A DNA stretch of 64,000 bases, taken from Pedobacter hartonius (lineage in GTDB: Bacteria; Bacteroidota; Bacteroidia; Sphingobacteriales; Sphingobacteriaceae). Below are positions 56,401 to 64,000 of this stretch, piece by piece (the first letter of the stretch is position 1; each line of letters starts with the position of its first letter). Position numbers and translations under genes: made by a program. Below the pieces are notes generated by a model that had not been told where the DNA came from, did no database searches, and saw only the letters and a program-made list of their open reading frames with translations. The DNA lies in the NCBI RefSeq assembly GCF_900107535.1, contig NZ_FNRA01000007.1:1-64000 (forward strand), read 5' to 3'.

Positions 56401-56797
56401 CGCTTACTGCCGACCCGTCAAGCGTTTGAGCTGCATAAGCAACCTGGTTACGGTTTCTCTGAATACCTAACGCCGTTACGACAACCTCGGATAGCGCTTT
56501 CGCATCATTCGATAAAGCCACATTAATGGTGTTTGAAGAAGTAACTCTGATGGTTTGTGAAACGAACCCTATAAAAGAGAACGTCAATGCCGTACCCCCA
56601 GGAGGAATACTGACAGAATATTGTCCAGCGGAATTCGTTACAGAGCCTCCAGCGGCTCCAACGACTTTGACACTTACGCCGGGAAGAGGGATTCCATCCT
56701 CAGACCCGGTTACATTACCAGTTATCGTCCGGTTTTGTGAGAAAGCTGCACCAGCGATGCACAAAACCATTACCAAACTTAGTAAAAGTCTTTTCAT
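53495..56797 (-). CDS. SusC/RagA TonB-linked transporter (pair 4)
   Basis: 1100 residues from MKRLLLSLVMVLCIAGAAFS, a clear signal peptide. The frame extends 43 codons further, but those residues are hydrophobic junk read from AT-rich DNA, so the ATG at 56797 is chosen. Carboxypeptidase-regulatory-like domain (RTITGNVTGSEDGIPLPGVS), plug with RGVKSMTQNNQALFVIDGVP and INPDDVENITVLKGAAASAL, and a barrel ending FAFNLKVRF. The gene lies 157 bp after the M14 peptidase gene in the same direction and is followed by SusD. Confidence 0.95.
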   Translation of the reverse strand: MKRLLLSLVMVLCIAGAAFSQNRTITGNVTGSEDGIPLPGVSVKVVGAAGGSVTNSAGQYSVSIPPGGTALTFSFIGFVSQTIRVTSSNTINVALSNDAKALSEVVVTALGIQRNRNQVAYAAQTLDGSAVSENRSPNLGSSLSGKVSGLEIRQNNTLGGSTNVVIRGVKSMTQNNQALFVIDGVPVANNNMNTSDQQSGIGGYDYGNPASDINPDDVENITVLKGAAASALYGSRGSNGVILITTKKGKSGLNITLNTGISLGIIDKSTFPKYQTKYGGGYGPYYGTDESNYLVNNVDINGDGINDLVAPLTEDASYGQKFDPNLMVYQWDAFDPTSPNFGKATPWVAAKNDPTTFFEKPLSNNQSIMISNSYDKGSFKLGYTRDNQNGILPNSNIQKNTVNFGSTYNISSKLTAGADVNYSKVDGRGRYGTGYNGAGVYNPATNFRQWWQTNVDVKELKAAYFRAKDRSAANPAFVGQENITWNPADYTSGRPIFWDNPYFSRYENYETDNRDRVIGNVNLNYKVTDWLNLMGRYSLDTYHQLQEERQAIGSLDVPLYSKYTQDYTESNVDFLATFNKKLSEDFNLSGLLGVNVRRQRTQSNYAITNGGLGLSGIYSLSNSVNPIEAPIEIDAKREVQGVFAGATIAYKNTYTLDGTIRRDASSTLPKNNNSYYYPSVSAGFVFSELLKEEKDWLSYGKLRANYAQVGSDAPIYTIANTFNIATPFDGRAQASVSTTRGLIEAVKNNPNLKPEQSRSKEIGVEASFFGSRLGLDATYYNTKTIDQILPVRVSTATGYDSKYLNSGTVVNKGIELSLNGSPLKSRDFEWKVNVNWTRNRNKVTELFKDDSGNEATNLSIASFQGGVSVNASIDQPFGTIRGSNFVYNDKGEKVIGANGRYLQSATANETIGNMNPKWTGGINNSFRYKNVNLSFLIDIRKGGSVFSLDQYYGLATGGYEETAGLNDLGNESRLPISEGGGIINPGVLADGTPNTIRVTNSEYGSYGYRRLPAAAFVYDAGYIKLREVILGYSLPQAFVSKLGPLKGVDLSLIGRNLWIIHKNLPNADPEDGLSFGNVQGYQVGSYPSVRTFAFNLKVRF

Positions 56798-56954
56798 AAA
56801 ATAGTAATAGGTGAATAATTGGTTAATAAACTTAAATATACACCAAATCGTTCTTAAAAACCAACACCATTTTAATAAAAAAAAACATTTTATATGGAAT
56901 ACCCATAAAAAGGGATAATTAAGCACCGGAAATCACCTAAATGTATAGACAAGT

Positions 56955-59429
56955 TTATTTCACAAGAAAAATTGCATTTACAAACAACTGCTTCCCGCTT
57001 TCCCAAAAGGAACGAAAGAGCACGTCTGTAGAGAAATACACAATATTACCTTTCCCAACAGGCTGAACGCCAAAAACAAGGCCACGACTCAGTTTTCGCT
57101 GAATATTTCGTCCAACGACACCAGCCATCAACGCATTAGGTTTTAAAACACCAACATTCCTTCCTTTGGTTAGCAGTTCATAGTTCTTATCATCCGTCTT
57201 TAACGTATAAAAAGCGCCAAGTCCAAGGGTTAGCGGATGACTTTTATCCAAGTCAACTTTATAAATGGCCCCTGGAATCGCATCATCAGTATTATCCTCA
57301 TCTTTTTCTACATGAGCCTTTGATAAAACATCTTTTTCATCCGCTTCGGGGAATTCCTTCTTTTTAATATCAAATGGTTGTATCCCATCTACACTCGAGA
57401 TCGCACCTTCCAATAAAATAATCTTCCCCCCTCTGCTGATCCAGCTTTCCAGCTTTTCAATATTCTTTCGCAAATACTGCCCGTCAGGCAAAATGAGCAC
57501 GTTGGTAGCTGCCAGATCCAGATCACCCAGGCTTTTTTCGCTGATAATATTTAATGGGTACTTTAATTCCTCTTCAAAGAGATGCCATATCTCCCCGGCA
57601 CTTTGCGCAGAAACCTCAGTATCGGCAACCATCGCCACTTTTGACATGCTGAGCAGGGGATATGCTGATGACCCAAAATCTTTTCCTTTTTGATCACTGG
57701 AAATACTGGCAAAGGTCTTATTGAATTCTTTCGAGACGGCAGAGACCCGGTCAGATATATCCATGTTTATTCTTTCGTTCTCCATCCTGTAGACGAGAAG
57801 AGAGCCTTCAGGATAGGTCTTTGTGCCGATGGTAAAAGCCTGTTCGGCTATCCGCACTTTGATGTTCAGCCGCTGCAGGGCAATCAGGATTTTCGCATCC
57901 TCTAATGCATTCCAGGGCAAAATCCAGACATAGGGCTTTTCATCAACGTAAAGATCCTCCACTACATCATCCATCGTAGCAAAAGCGCCATTCAGGTTTT
58001 CTTTACTGGCGAAAGCACTTAACCCATAGGCGTACGGCAACGCCCAGGCCGTAATGTCATAGGTATTAGAATCAGTCACTTTTGTTTCCGGTTCGAAAAG
58101 TACATTAGCCAGTACCGCGGCCGGCTGCCTAAGATTAACAACCAGATCATTCCTCTGAATGGTAAAGCTTGTCGTTTTTTTGGTTTCAAAGCTGTAGCCT
58201 TCCGCCGTCCTGTCCCCTCCGAACGTATATTCGATACAGTTCTTTGAAAGCAGGGCTGCCAGTTTACGTAAGCGGCTTAAATTATCAGCCTTTACAATAT
58301 AGGATTTATAATTGCCCGGCGGGCTCTCCATGGACTGATCAAAGTATTTCCTGAATTCAGAGACCAGCAGCCGGGCATGGTCCGATACAGTTTCCACAGT
58401 AGCCATCCCGGCAGCAAAATGATGGTTGATCCTGTCTTTTAACGTCAGCGTATCTCCGCTTGCAAGCTGCACCGTCAGCCCCGAATTTATACCCCCTTGT
58501 TCATAGGTCATTCCTATTGCTCCATTATATAAAGGATAGGTATCACCATAAGAAGGGTATAAGAGATCAAACCGTTCCTTCGTAAAATACTTCCACCCGC
58601 TCTCATCGAAATACTTTGCGTTGTTCTTGCCCGCTACGATCTGAAACTCGCGCTGAAAAGGAGTAATGTCCTGATGTACGGGCTCCGCTGCGGGAGCAAA
58701 ATAATAAGGATCATCATAACTCTGCTCATGGAAATCTACATGTACCTCCGGCATCCACTGATGGTAAAGGGCAAGACGCTGCTGGGTTTCAACCTGGGTC
58801 TGCCACGCCCAATCACGGTTCAGATCAAAATAATAATGGTTAACCCGTCCCCGCGGCCAGGGTTCATTGTGTTCCCTGGCAGAAGGATTAGCGTCGGCTT
58901 TCGCCCCGACAACCGAATTGTAGAAATTCACATACCTCTCGCGTCCGTCGGGGTTCAAACAGGGATCCAATAGGACAACCGTATTTTTCAGCCATTCTTT
59001 AGTATGCCCAAAATTGCCTTCCGAAAGGGCATACAAGGTTTTCATAGAAGTTTCTGATGAACTGGCTTCATTGCCATGAACATTATAACTCATCCATAAT
59101 ATCGCGGGTTGTTTATTCAGGTCTGACTGGGCTTCGGCCCTGCTTAAACCAATGTTGGTCTTTCTGATCTGTTCAAGCCTGCCCATATTTTCCCCGGAAG
59201 AGATGACCGCCACCATGAGCTCCCTGTTTTCATAGGTCTTACCATAGCTGATCAGCTGGATGTTTTTATTTATGCCCGCCAGATATTTAAAATAGGCGAT
59301 CACCTGGTGATGTGGTGTAAACTTACTTCCCAATGGGTAACCCAGGAAATCATCAGGCGACTTTACCTGTGCATTTAGCCCAAGGAATCCGGCAAACAAT
59401 AAAAATAGAGAGATAATAGTAATTTTCAT
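56955..59429 (-). CDS. Secreted M14-family zinc carboxypeptidase
   Basis: 824 residues. Signal peptide MKITIISLFLLFAGFLGLNA; peptidase M14 domain (about 25-330) with zinc ligands in NVHGNEASSSE (His-x2-Glu) and the later His of VDFHEQ, plus substrate-binding LLDPCLNPDGRERY. A long C-terminal region contains a GATase1-like fold (AATNVLILPDGQYLRKNIEK, GGKIILLEGAISS) typical of large Bacteroidota M14 proteins. It probably trims peptides in the periplasm or at the surface for the neighbouring SusC/SusD. The ATG at 59429 is preferred to the TTG at 59435. A decayed homologous end lies at 51690-51980. Confidence 0.9.
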   Translation of the reverse strand: MKITIISLFLLFAGFLGLNAQVKSPDDFLGYPLGSKFTPHHQVIAYFKYLAGINKNIQLISYGKTYENRELMVAVISSGENMGRLEQIRKTNIGLSRAEAQSDLNKQPAILWMSYNVHGNEASSSETSMKTLYALSEGNFGHTKEWLKNTVVLLDPCLNPDGRERYVNFYNSVVGAKADANPSAREHNEPWPRGRVNHYYFDLNRDWAWQTQVETQQRLALYHQWMPEVHVDFHEQSYDDPYYFAPAAEPVHQDITPFQREFQIVAGKNNAKYFDESGWKYFTKERFDLLYPSYGDTYPLYNGAIGMTYEQGGINSGLTVQLASGDTLTLKDRINHHFAAGMATVETVSDHARLLVSEFRKYFDQSMESPPGNYKSYIVKADNLSRLRKLAALLSKNCIEYTFGGDRTAEGYSFETKKTTSFTIQRNDLVVNLRQPAAVLANVLFEPETKVTDSNTYDITAWALPYAYGLSAFASKENLNGAFATMDDVVEDLYVDEKPYVWILPWNALEDAKILIALQRLNIKVRIAEQAFTIGTKTYPEGSLLVYRMENERINMDISDRVSAVSKEFNKTFASISSDQKGKDFGSSAYPLLSMSKVAMVADTEVSAQSAGEIWHLFEEELKYPLNIISEKSLGDLDLAATNVLILPDGQYLRKNIEKLESWISRGGKIILLEGAISSVDGIQPFDIKKKEFPEADEKDVLSKAHVEKDEDNTDDAIPGAIYKVDLDKSHPLTLGLGAFYTLKTDDKNYELLTKGRNVGVLKPNALMAGVVGRNIQRKLSRGLVFGVQPVGKGNIVYFSTDVLFRSFWESGKQLFVNAIFLVK

Positions 59430-59541
59430 TGGCAATATTACGATGCGTCTGATGCCTCTATCCAGTGCGGATGTACAAACTTCTATTGCAAAATACTAAA
59501 GAATATTTTTAGTTTGTGCTGCATAGTGTAATTTTACCTTC

Positions 59542-59549
59542 TACATTTG
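59542..59549 (+). promoter_or_regulatory. -7 promoter element of murF
   Basis: TACATTTG is a perfect TAnnTTTG box. Predicted transcription start is near 59556, downstream of the possible TTG codon at 59547, so the ATG at 59562 must be the start and the leader is very short. Confidence 0.55.
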
Positions 59550-59561
59550 AACAAAACAGCT

Positions 59562-60863
59562 ATGTCCCAAATCGATCTGATCTATCACCATTATTTATCC
59601 TACCCTACCGTATCTACAGATACCAGGAATATTATACCTGGCTGCATATTTTTTGCACTAAAAGGGGAGAATTTTGATGCCAACGTTTTTGCGCGTAATG
59701 CATTGAATCTGGGTGCTGCTTTTGTAATTATTGACAATCCTGAATACCAATATGATGACCGTTGCATTTTAGTAGACGATGTACTGACAACATTGCAGGA
59801 GCTTGCGAAATATCACCGTAGCCAGCTGCGCATACCCGTTATCGGACTAACGGGGAGCAATGGGAAAACCACTACTAAGGAACTTATTAATGCGGTACTT
59901 TCTGAGAAATACCGCTCTTTTGCAACCAAAGGCAATTTAAATAACCATATTGGTGTTCCGCTCTCCATCTTGTCTATCAACCCGGATACTGAAATTGCCG
60001 TGATAGAAATGGGTGCCAACCACCAGAAAGAAATTGATTTTTTGTGCAGCATAGCCCAGCCAACGCATGGCCTGATCACTAATATCGGCAGGGCACATCT
60101 GGATGGATTTGGTGGATTTGAAGGCGTCAAAAAGGGAAAAGGGGAACTTTTCCTCTATCTGAAAAAAGAAAATGGCACAGCCTTCATCAACCGGGATAAT
60201 GCCCTGATCACAGAAATGAGCGTTACGGCCAAACTGGATCATCTTATATATTACGGAACAGAGGGATCAAATTTTATTACAGGAAAGTTGGTAAAGTCTG
60301 ATCCGCTGATTGTCCTGGACTGGAAAGGCAAAGATGATTATTTTTCTGTACAGACCAACCTTACCGGGTCCTACAACTTCGAAAATATCCTTGCATCTAT
60401 TTGTATCGGTGCATTTTTTAACCTCAGGGCAGAACAGATCAATAAAGGACTGGCGGGCTATTCCCCAAAAAATAATAGGTCACAGCTAACGAAAACTGAA
60501 ACAAATACGGTGATCTGTGATTTTTATAACGCCAATCCGAGCAGCATGACCGCAGCCCTTAATAATATATCCTCACTGGCAGCCGCGAATAAAGTGGCCA
60601 TTATAGGCGATATGTTTGAACTGGGAGCTGAAGCTCCTGAACAACATGAGGAGATTGCCAGCCTGGCTGAGCAGTCAGGAGTAAACACTTTAATCTTTAT
60701 TGGAAAGTACTTTTCTGCTTTAAAGAACCAGCACAGGGGTGAGTTTTTTAACAGTCCTGCAGAAGCTCTGGAATGGATAAAGGTCAATCCGGTAAAAGAC
60801 AGCCTTGTGCTGCTTAAAGGCTCAAGAGGAATGGCACTTGAACAGTTGTTACCGGTTTTGTAA
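59562..60863 (+). CDS. murF: UDP-N-acetylmuramoyl-tripeptide--D-alanyl-D-alanine ligase
   Basis: 433 residues. The enzyme adds D-Ala-D-Ala to UDP-MurNAc-tripeptide in the cytoplasm, the last soluble step of peptidoglycan precursor synthesis. The N-terminal domain has STDTRNIIPGCIFFALKG (about 16-33), then the ATP-binding P-loop GLTGSNGKTTTKELI (about 98-112), NLNNHIGVPLS, EMGANHQKEI, the ligase NRDNALI block, and the C-terminal domain DFYNANPSSMTAAL with GDMFELG. Length matches the family. It is divergent from the M14 peptidase and convergent on gldH. Confidence 0.95.
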   Translation: MSQIDLIYHHYLSYPTVSTDTRNIIPGCIFFALKGENFDANVFARNALNLGAAFVIIDNPEYQYDDRCILVDDVLTTLQELAKYHRSQLRIPVIGLTGSNGKTTTKELINAVLSEKYRSFATKGNLNNHIGVPLSILSINPDTEIAVIEMGANHQKEIDFLCSIAQPTHGLITNIGRAHLDGFGGFEGVKKGKGELFLYLKKENGTAFINRDNALITEMSVTAKLDHLIYYGTEGSNFITGKLVKSDPLIVLDWKGKDDYFSVQTNLTGSYNFENILASICIGAFFNLRAEQINKGLAGYSPKNNRSQLTKTETNTVICDFYNANPSSMTAALNNISSLAAANKVAIIGDMFELGAEAPEQHEEIASLAEQSGVNTLIFIGKYFSALKNQHRGEFFNSPAEALEWIKVNPVKDSLVLLKGSRGMALEQLLPVL

Positions 60864-60902
60864 AATTTGCACAAACCGACAAACTCAGCGTGTGAATACT
60901 TT

Positions 60903-61391
60903 TCACCTCGGAATTGTACTGCTTCCGGCTACGATAATTCCGGCATCACTGATTTCCCTGAGGGGGTTATCACGCATGTTCTGTTCAATCTCTATGGTAT
61001 AATTTCCGGATTGCGGGAAATGGAATTCAGAAAGCAGGGGGAGAACATAGGTATACAGGTTACCCGAACCCTTACCCAGCCACTGTCCGTCAGACTCTGC
61101 CAGTTTATACTGGTACCTGCGGGTTACCTTCGGTAGTCCCGGACCACTCATGCTGAGTAGTATATAGAGATTGGAATACCTGTAATCAGCGGTATGTCTC
61201 AGCTTAAACTTTAAGGTAAAAGCCTTTGTGTTGTCTTTAATACCAACAACGGCCTTTACCTTATCTGTGTAGCTCCAGTTCCGCTGAGGCATTTCAACAT
61301 TCGTATCAATCAGATTATTGGTATTGCATCCGGCAATTCCTACAATAAGGAAGCTCAATACCAACCATACAAACAGATTAGTTCTCTTCAT
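60903..61391 (-). CDS. gldH: Gliding motility lipoprotein GldH
   Basis: 162 residues. The signal peptide has lipobox GIAGC (Cys22), then a beta-rich domain: NWSYTDKVKA, KLRHTADYRYSNLYILLSMS, QWLGKGSGNLYTYVLPLL, NYTIEIEQNMRDNPL and EISDAGIIV, all recognisable GldH blocks. In Flavobacterium it supports gliding and type IX secretion; it is conserved in non-gliding relatives too. The start overlaps the end of the PSP1-domain gene by 14 bp, so holB, the ricT-like gene and gldH form one operon. Confidence 0.9.
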   Translation of the reverse strand: MKRTNLFVWLVLSFLIVGIAGCNTNNLIDTNVEMPQRNWSYTDKVKAVVGIKDNTKAFTLKFKLRHTADYRYSNLYILLSMSGPGLPKVTRRYQYKLAESDGQWLGKGSGNLYTYVLPLLSEFHFPQSGNYTIEIEQNMRDNPLREISDAGIIVAGSSTIPR

Positions 61392-62847
61392 TTTTTGGTT
61401 TATCCGAGGGTTTATTACGTCTGCGGTTATTCCTGCTCCTGTTATTTCTGCTTGCTGCTGGTGTCTTCGATTCTGCGCCTTCTTCTGTATTTATTCCATC
61501 GGGGACCTTCTTCACTTCCTGCCTTCTGTTATCCGGTTTTTGATTCTGCTGCGCTTGTTTCGGTCCTTGCTGCGGAGGCCTCTGCCCAGGCTGTGCCTGC
61601 TTAGGTCCCTGCTGAACGGGCTTCGTTCCGGACTGAGCCGGTCTTTGTCCTGCCTGGGCAGGTTTCTGTGAGCGGTCACGTTCAGGTCTGTTCAGGCTGG
61701 CGGGTTTGTTCCTGTTATTATTGTTGCGGTTATTTTTATTCCTTGATTTATCGTCCAGGCGTGTCAGGCTATCCTGTCCAACAACATTTTCATAATCATG
61801 AACTTTTTCAACAATCACAGTTGTGGCCAGTTCTACAGCTTCATCCTTTAAATTACTCGGTTTCTGCCCTTTCTTATTCATGGCCATGATCTCTTTCACA
61901 CGGTCCACTTTCAAAGGGATCCAGTCTTCCTGGTTAGGATAACTGAACCACATGAGTTTTTTGAAAATATCAGTTTTCTGATGACGTGCGGTTCCGATTT
62001 CTGTCTGTAGATTCTCTACCCGGTCCGGGATGTCTTTCAGCGCATCCAGATAAGTATCAAGCTCGTAATTCAGACAGCATTTAAGCTTTCCGCATTGACC
62101 TGCAAGTTTCAGCGTATTTAAAGAAAGATTCTGGTATCTCGCCGCAGCTGTAGACACGGTTTTGAAATTTGTTAACCACGTAGAGCAGCACAGTTCACGT
62201 CCGCATGAGCCTATTCCTCCCAGTCTTCCCGCTTCCTGTCTCATCCCGATCTGGCGCATCTCAATCCTGATGCGGAACGTTTCAGCCATTTTTTTGATCA
62301 GTTCCCTGAAATCTACCCTGCCTTCGGCAGTGTAAAAGAAGGTAGCTTTGGTCTTATCCCCCTGGTAATCCACATCACTGATCTTCATCGAAAGACGGAG
62401 GTCAAGGGCAAGCGTACGGGCCTTATGCATCGTTTCCCACTCCAGGTCTTTCGCCAGTTTCCATTTATCTACATCGGCTTCTGTAGCCTTGCGGTAAACC
62501 TTACGGGTAACCTGATCAATCGGAGTTTTCCGGCGTTTCATTTGCATACGCACCAGTTCCCCTGTTAAAGAGACATGGCCTATATCGTACCCGCCTGTAC
62601 TGCCTTCCACCGCTATCAATTCCCCTATCTCCAGGTAAATATTGTCTGTATTCAGATAAAATTCCTTCCTGGCACCTTTGAATTTAACTTCTATAACCTG
62701 AAAAGGTTTATAATTTGAGGGCATGTCCAAATTAGACAGCCAATCGTAAACTTCCATTTTCTGGCAGCCTCCTGTAAGGCATGAGCCATTACTTTTGCAG
62801 CCTGAAGGGGCACAACCGCCTCCGGTAGAACAACTTCCACATCCCAT
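61378..62847 (-). CDS. PSP1 C-terminal-domain protein (RicT/YaaT-like) with disordered tail
   Basis: 489 residues. A Cys-rich N-terminus (about 1-30, GCGSC, GGGC, GC, GGC) could ligate an Fe-S cluster or zinc. The PSP1 domain (about 60-300) includes RKEFYLNTDNIYLEIGELIA, ATFFYTAEGRVDFRELIKKM, GSCGRELCCSTWL and KLAGQCGKLKCCLNYE. The last about 120 residues are low-complexity: Asn/Arg runs, then repeated P-x-Q-x-G-x-x-P units (QAGQRPAQSGTKPVQQGPKQ and similar), then basic NNRSRNNRRRNKP. RicT relatives act in the RicAFT complex affecting RNA processing in Firmicutes; the role here is unproven. It sits 2 bp from holB and overlaps gldH. Confidence 0.85.
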   Translation of the reverse strand: MGCGSCSTGGGCAPSGCKSNGSCLTGGCQKMEVYDWLSNLDMPSNYKPFQVIEVKFKGARKEFYLNTDNIYLEIGELIAVEGSTGGYDIGHVSLTGELVRMQMKRRKTPIDQVTRKVYRKATEADVDKWKLAKDLEWETMHKARTLALDLRLSMKISDVDYQGDKTKATFFYTAEGRVDFRELIKKMAETFRIRIEMRQIGMRQEAGRLGGIGSCGRELCCSTWLTNFKTVSTAAARYQNLSLNTLKLAGQCGKLKCCLNYELDTYLDALKDIPDRVENLQTEIGTARHQKTDIFKKLMWFSYPNQEDWIPLKVDRVKEIMAMNKKGQKPSNLKDEAVELATTVIVEKVHDYENVVGQDSLTRLDDKSRNKNNRNNNNRNKPASLNRPERDRSQKPAQAGQRPAQSGTKPVQQGPKQAQPGQRPPQQGPKQAQQNQKPDNRRQEVKKVPDGINTEEGAESKTPAASRNNRSRNNRRRNKPSDKPKNEEN

Positions 62848-62849
62848 AA

Positions 62850-63998
62850 CTAATTGTATATATATTGAGTCCCTTTCGGGAGCGTTTTAAACTTAATAAT
62901 TTTTACCAATTGTAAAGATACATCTAAAAATAGTATTTTAGGGTTTGCATTCCGCTCTATATGGTAATGTGCTTGTTCCAACTCCGAAATAATTGCCGCG
63001 GCCATATTCAGGTCAAGCACATGTTTACTGAGCTTCCTTGCGGTATCAAGCGTCCTTAAAGGCAGTTTTACCAGGCTATTTGTTCCGCTAAGGATCAGAC
63101 TGCACTCCCTCAAAAAACTAATTCCATACTTTAAAAAATTCTTTTGATTTTCCCTTCCCCAGCTCGCTGCCTGATCTACAAATGTCACCAGGTCCAGCCC
63201 CCTGTTGCCGTATCCCATCCTTAACCATTCGGCAAAGATCTCAGCATTGTCATTGTGTGCCTGGGCAGCCAGTGATTTTGCCTCGATCAGATTTCCGTCG
63301 GCAAGAAAGCTATAGGTCGCCGCCTGCTCCTCCGCAAGATTATGCTTCGACATCAGGTAGTCTTCTATTGTTTCGCCCGGAAGTTTCGGGATCTTCACGA
63401 TCTGCGTTCTGGACAACAGCGTAGACAGGATATGCTCCTGGTTATTGGCCACCAGCAGGAACAGTGTATTTGCGGGCGGTTCCTCAATAATCTTAAGTAA
63501 GGAGTTCCCCTCCTTTTCCAGGTATTCAGGCAGCCACATGATCAGCACCTTTGTTTCGGCCTCGAAGGCTTTATAACTCAGCTTCTTAATAATATCATGG
63601 CACTCCGCGATGTTGATGTTTGCCTGTTTATTATCTGCACTCAGCCGCGACCTCCAGATATCCAGGTCCACATACGGATCAGCCAGCAGCATCGATCTCC
63701 ATTCTTCCAAAACATCTACAGCAATTTTAACATCTTTCGAAGCAAAGAAAGGATAAGAAAAATGCAGGTCGGGATGGATATATCTTTCGTACTTGCGACA
63801 GGAAGAACATACCCCACAACTGTCTGTAGCGGTTTTATCTAAACAGTTGATATATTGTGCATAAGCGATAGCAAGAGGCAAAGATCCGGTGCCTTCCGCA
63901 GAGAGAAATAACTGGGCATGACTGACCCTGTTTTCAGCAACTGTCTGTACCAGCTGCCGCTTGATTTCTTCCTGTCCGATGATCTCTTTAAACTGCAT
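62850..63998 (-). CDS. holB: DNA polymerase III delta' subunit
   Basis: 382 residues. It is part of the clamp-loader complex that opens the sliding clamp at the replication fork. N-terminus FKEIIGQEEIKRQLVQTVAE then HAQLFLSAEGTGSLPLAIAY (a degenerate P-loop, as usual for delta'), a zinc-binding CGVCSSCRKYERYIHPDLHF (about 60-80), VLIMWLPEYLEKEGNSLLKI, EEPPANTLFLLVANNQEHIL and the SRTQIVKIPKL sensor region. It starts 2 bp inside the window end and appears complete. First gene of the visible holB-ricT-gldH operon. Confidence 0.93.
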   Translation of the reverse strand: MQFKEIIGQEEIKRQLVQTVAENRVSHAQLFLSAEGTGSLPLAIAYAQYINCLDKTATDSCGVCSSCRKYERYIHPDLHFSYPFFASKDVKIAVDVLEEWRSMLLADPYVDLDIWRSRLSADNKQANINIAECHDIIKKLSYKAFEAETKVLIMWLPEYLEKEGNSLLKIIEEPPANTLFLLVANNQEHILSTLLSRTQIVKIPKLPGETIEDYLMSKHNLAEEQAATYSFLADGNLIEAKSLAAQAHNDNAEIFAEWLRMGYGNRGLDLVTFVDQAASWGRENQKNFLKYGISFLRECSLILSGTNSLVKLPLRTLDTARKLSKHVLDLNMAAAIISELEQAHYHIERNANPKILFLDVSLQLVKIIKFKTLPKGTQYIYN

Positions 63999-64000
63999 TT

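Noticed and set aside
56798..56926. 43-codon N-terminal extension of the pair 4 SusC gene
   Set aside because: It precedes a perfect signal peptide and reads through AT-rich promoter DNA, so the internal ATG at 56797 is the real start.

Overview
The window looks like a Bacteroidota chromosome, most likely Sphingobacteriaceae (Pedobacter-like). The evidence is four SusC/SusD outer-membrane pairs, the lipoprotein gldH next to a PSP1-domain gene, promoters of the TTG / TAnnTTTG type, and Bacteroidota-type tyrosine and serine recombinases. The left half (1-33.05 kb) is a mosaic of mobile DNA. The right half (33.05-64 kb) is ordinary chromosome.

Layout. 1-274: end of an apparent IS21-type insertion sequence and a beheaded gene. 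324-860: XRE regulator with its own dyad operator. 1.0-3.2 kb: a structured leader and three co-directional genes (HEPN-domain protein plus two unknowns with similar N-termini). 3.6-24.7 kb: a cargo region bracketed by two related large serine recombinases, holding a tyrosine recombinase and a four-gene leftward operon: UPF1-like SF1 helicase, giant COG1205/DUF1998-type SF2 helicase with a probable C-terminal nuclease, DrmD-like SNF2 helicase, and a PglX/DrmMI-like N6-adenine methyltransferase. The methyltransferase tail lies in an apparent inverton: a perfect 57-bp inverted repeat joins the expressed specificity region to a silent, convergent alternative of 334 codons, with the tyrosine recombinase about 100 bp away. 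This is the best candidate for an undescribed system: a multi-helicase, DISARM/Druantia-like defence whose methylation specificity would switch by DNA inversion.

25.015-33.065 kb is a separate AT-rich integrative element of about 8 kb sitting at the 3' end of tRNA-Arg(CCT), with a 13-bp att repeat at each end. It carries an integrase, an excisionase-like HTH, a rolling-circle-Rep-like gene next to nested hairpins, a translationally coupled NdpA/YejK-family plus membrane-protein pair, an XRE regulator, an SH3b/membrane protein and an agmatine-deiminase-family enzyme with a full catalytic set.

The chromosomal half holds metG and a divergent LD-carboxypeptidase gene, a strong shared terminator, four SusC/SusD pairs (one with a lipid-binding-type lipoprotein), an M14 carboxypeptidase, murF, gldH, a ricT-like gene and holB. 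A decayed 3' remnant of the M14 peptidase lies upstream of the third SusC gene, so an ancestral [M14-susC-susD] unit was probably duplicated in tandem. One SusC gene (42.6-45.9 kb) has its signal peptide put out of frame by an A9 tract just after the start codon. I saw no CRISPR array and no rRNA.
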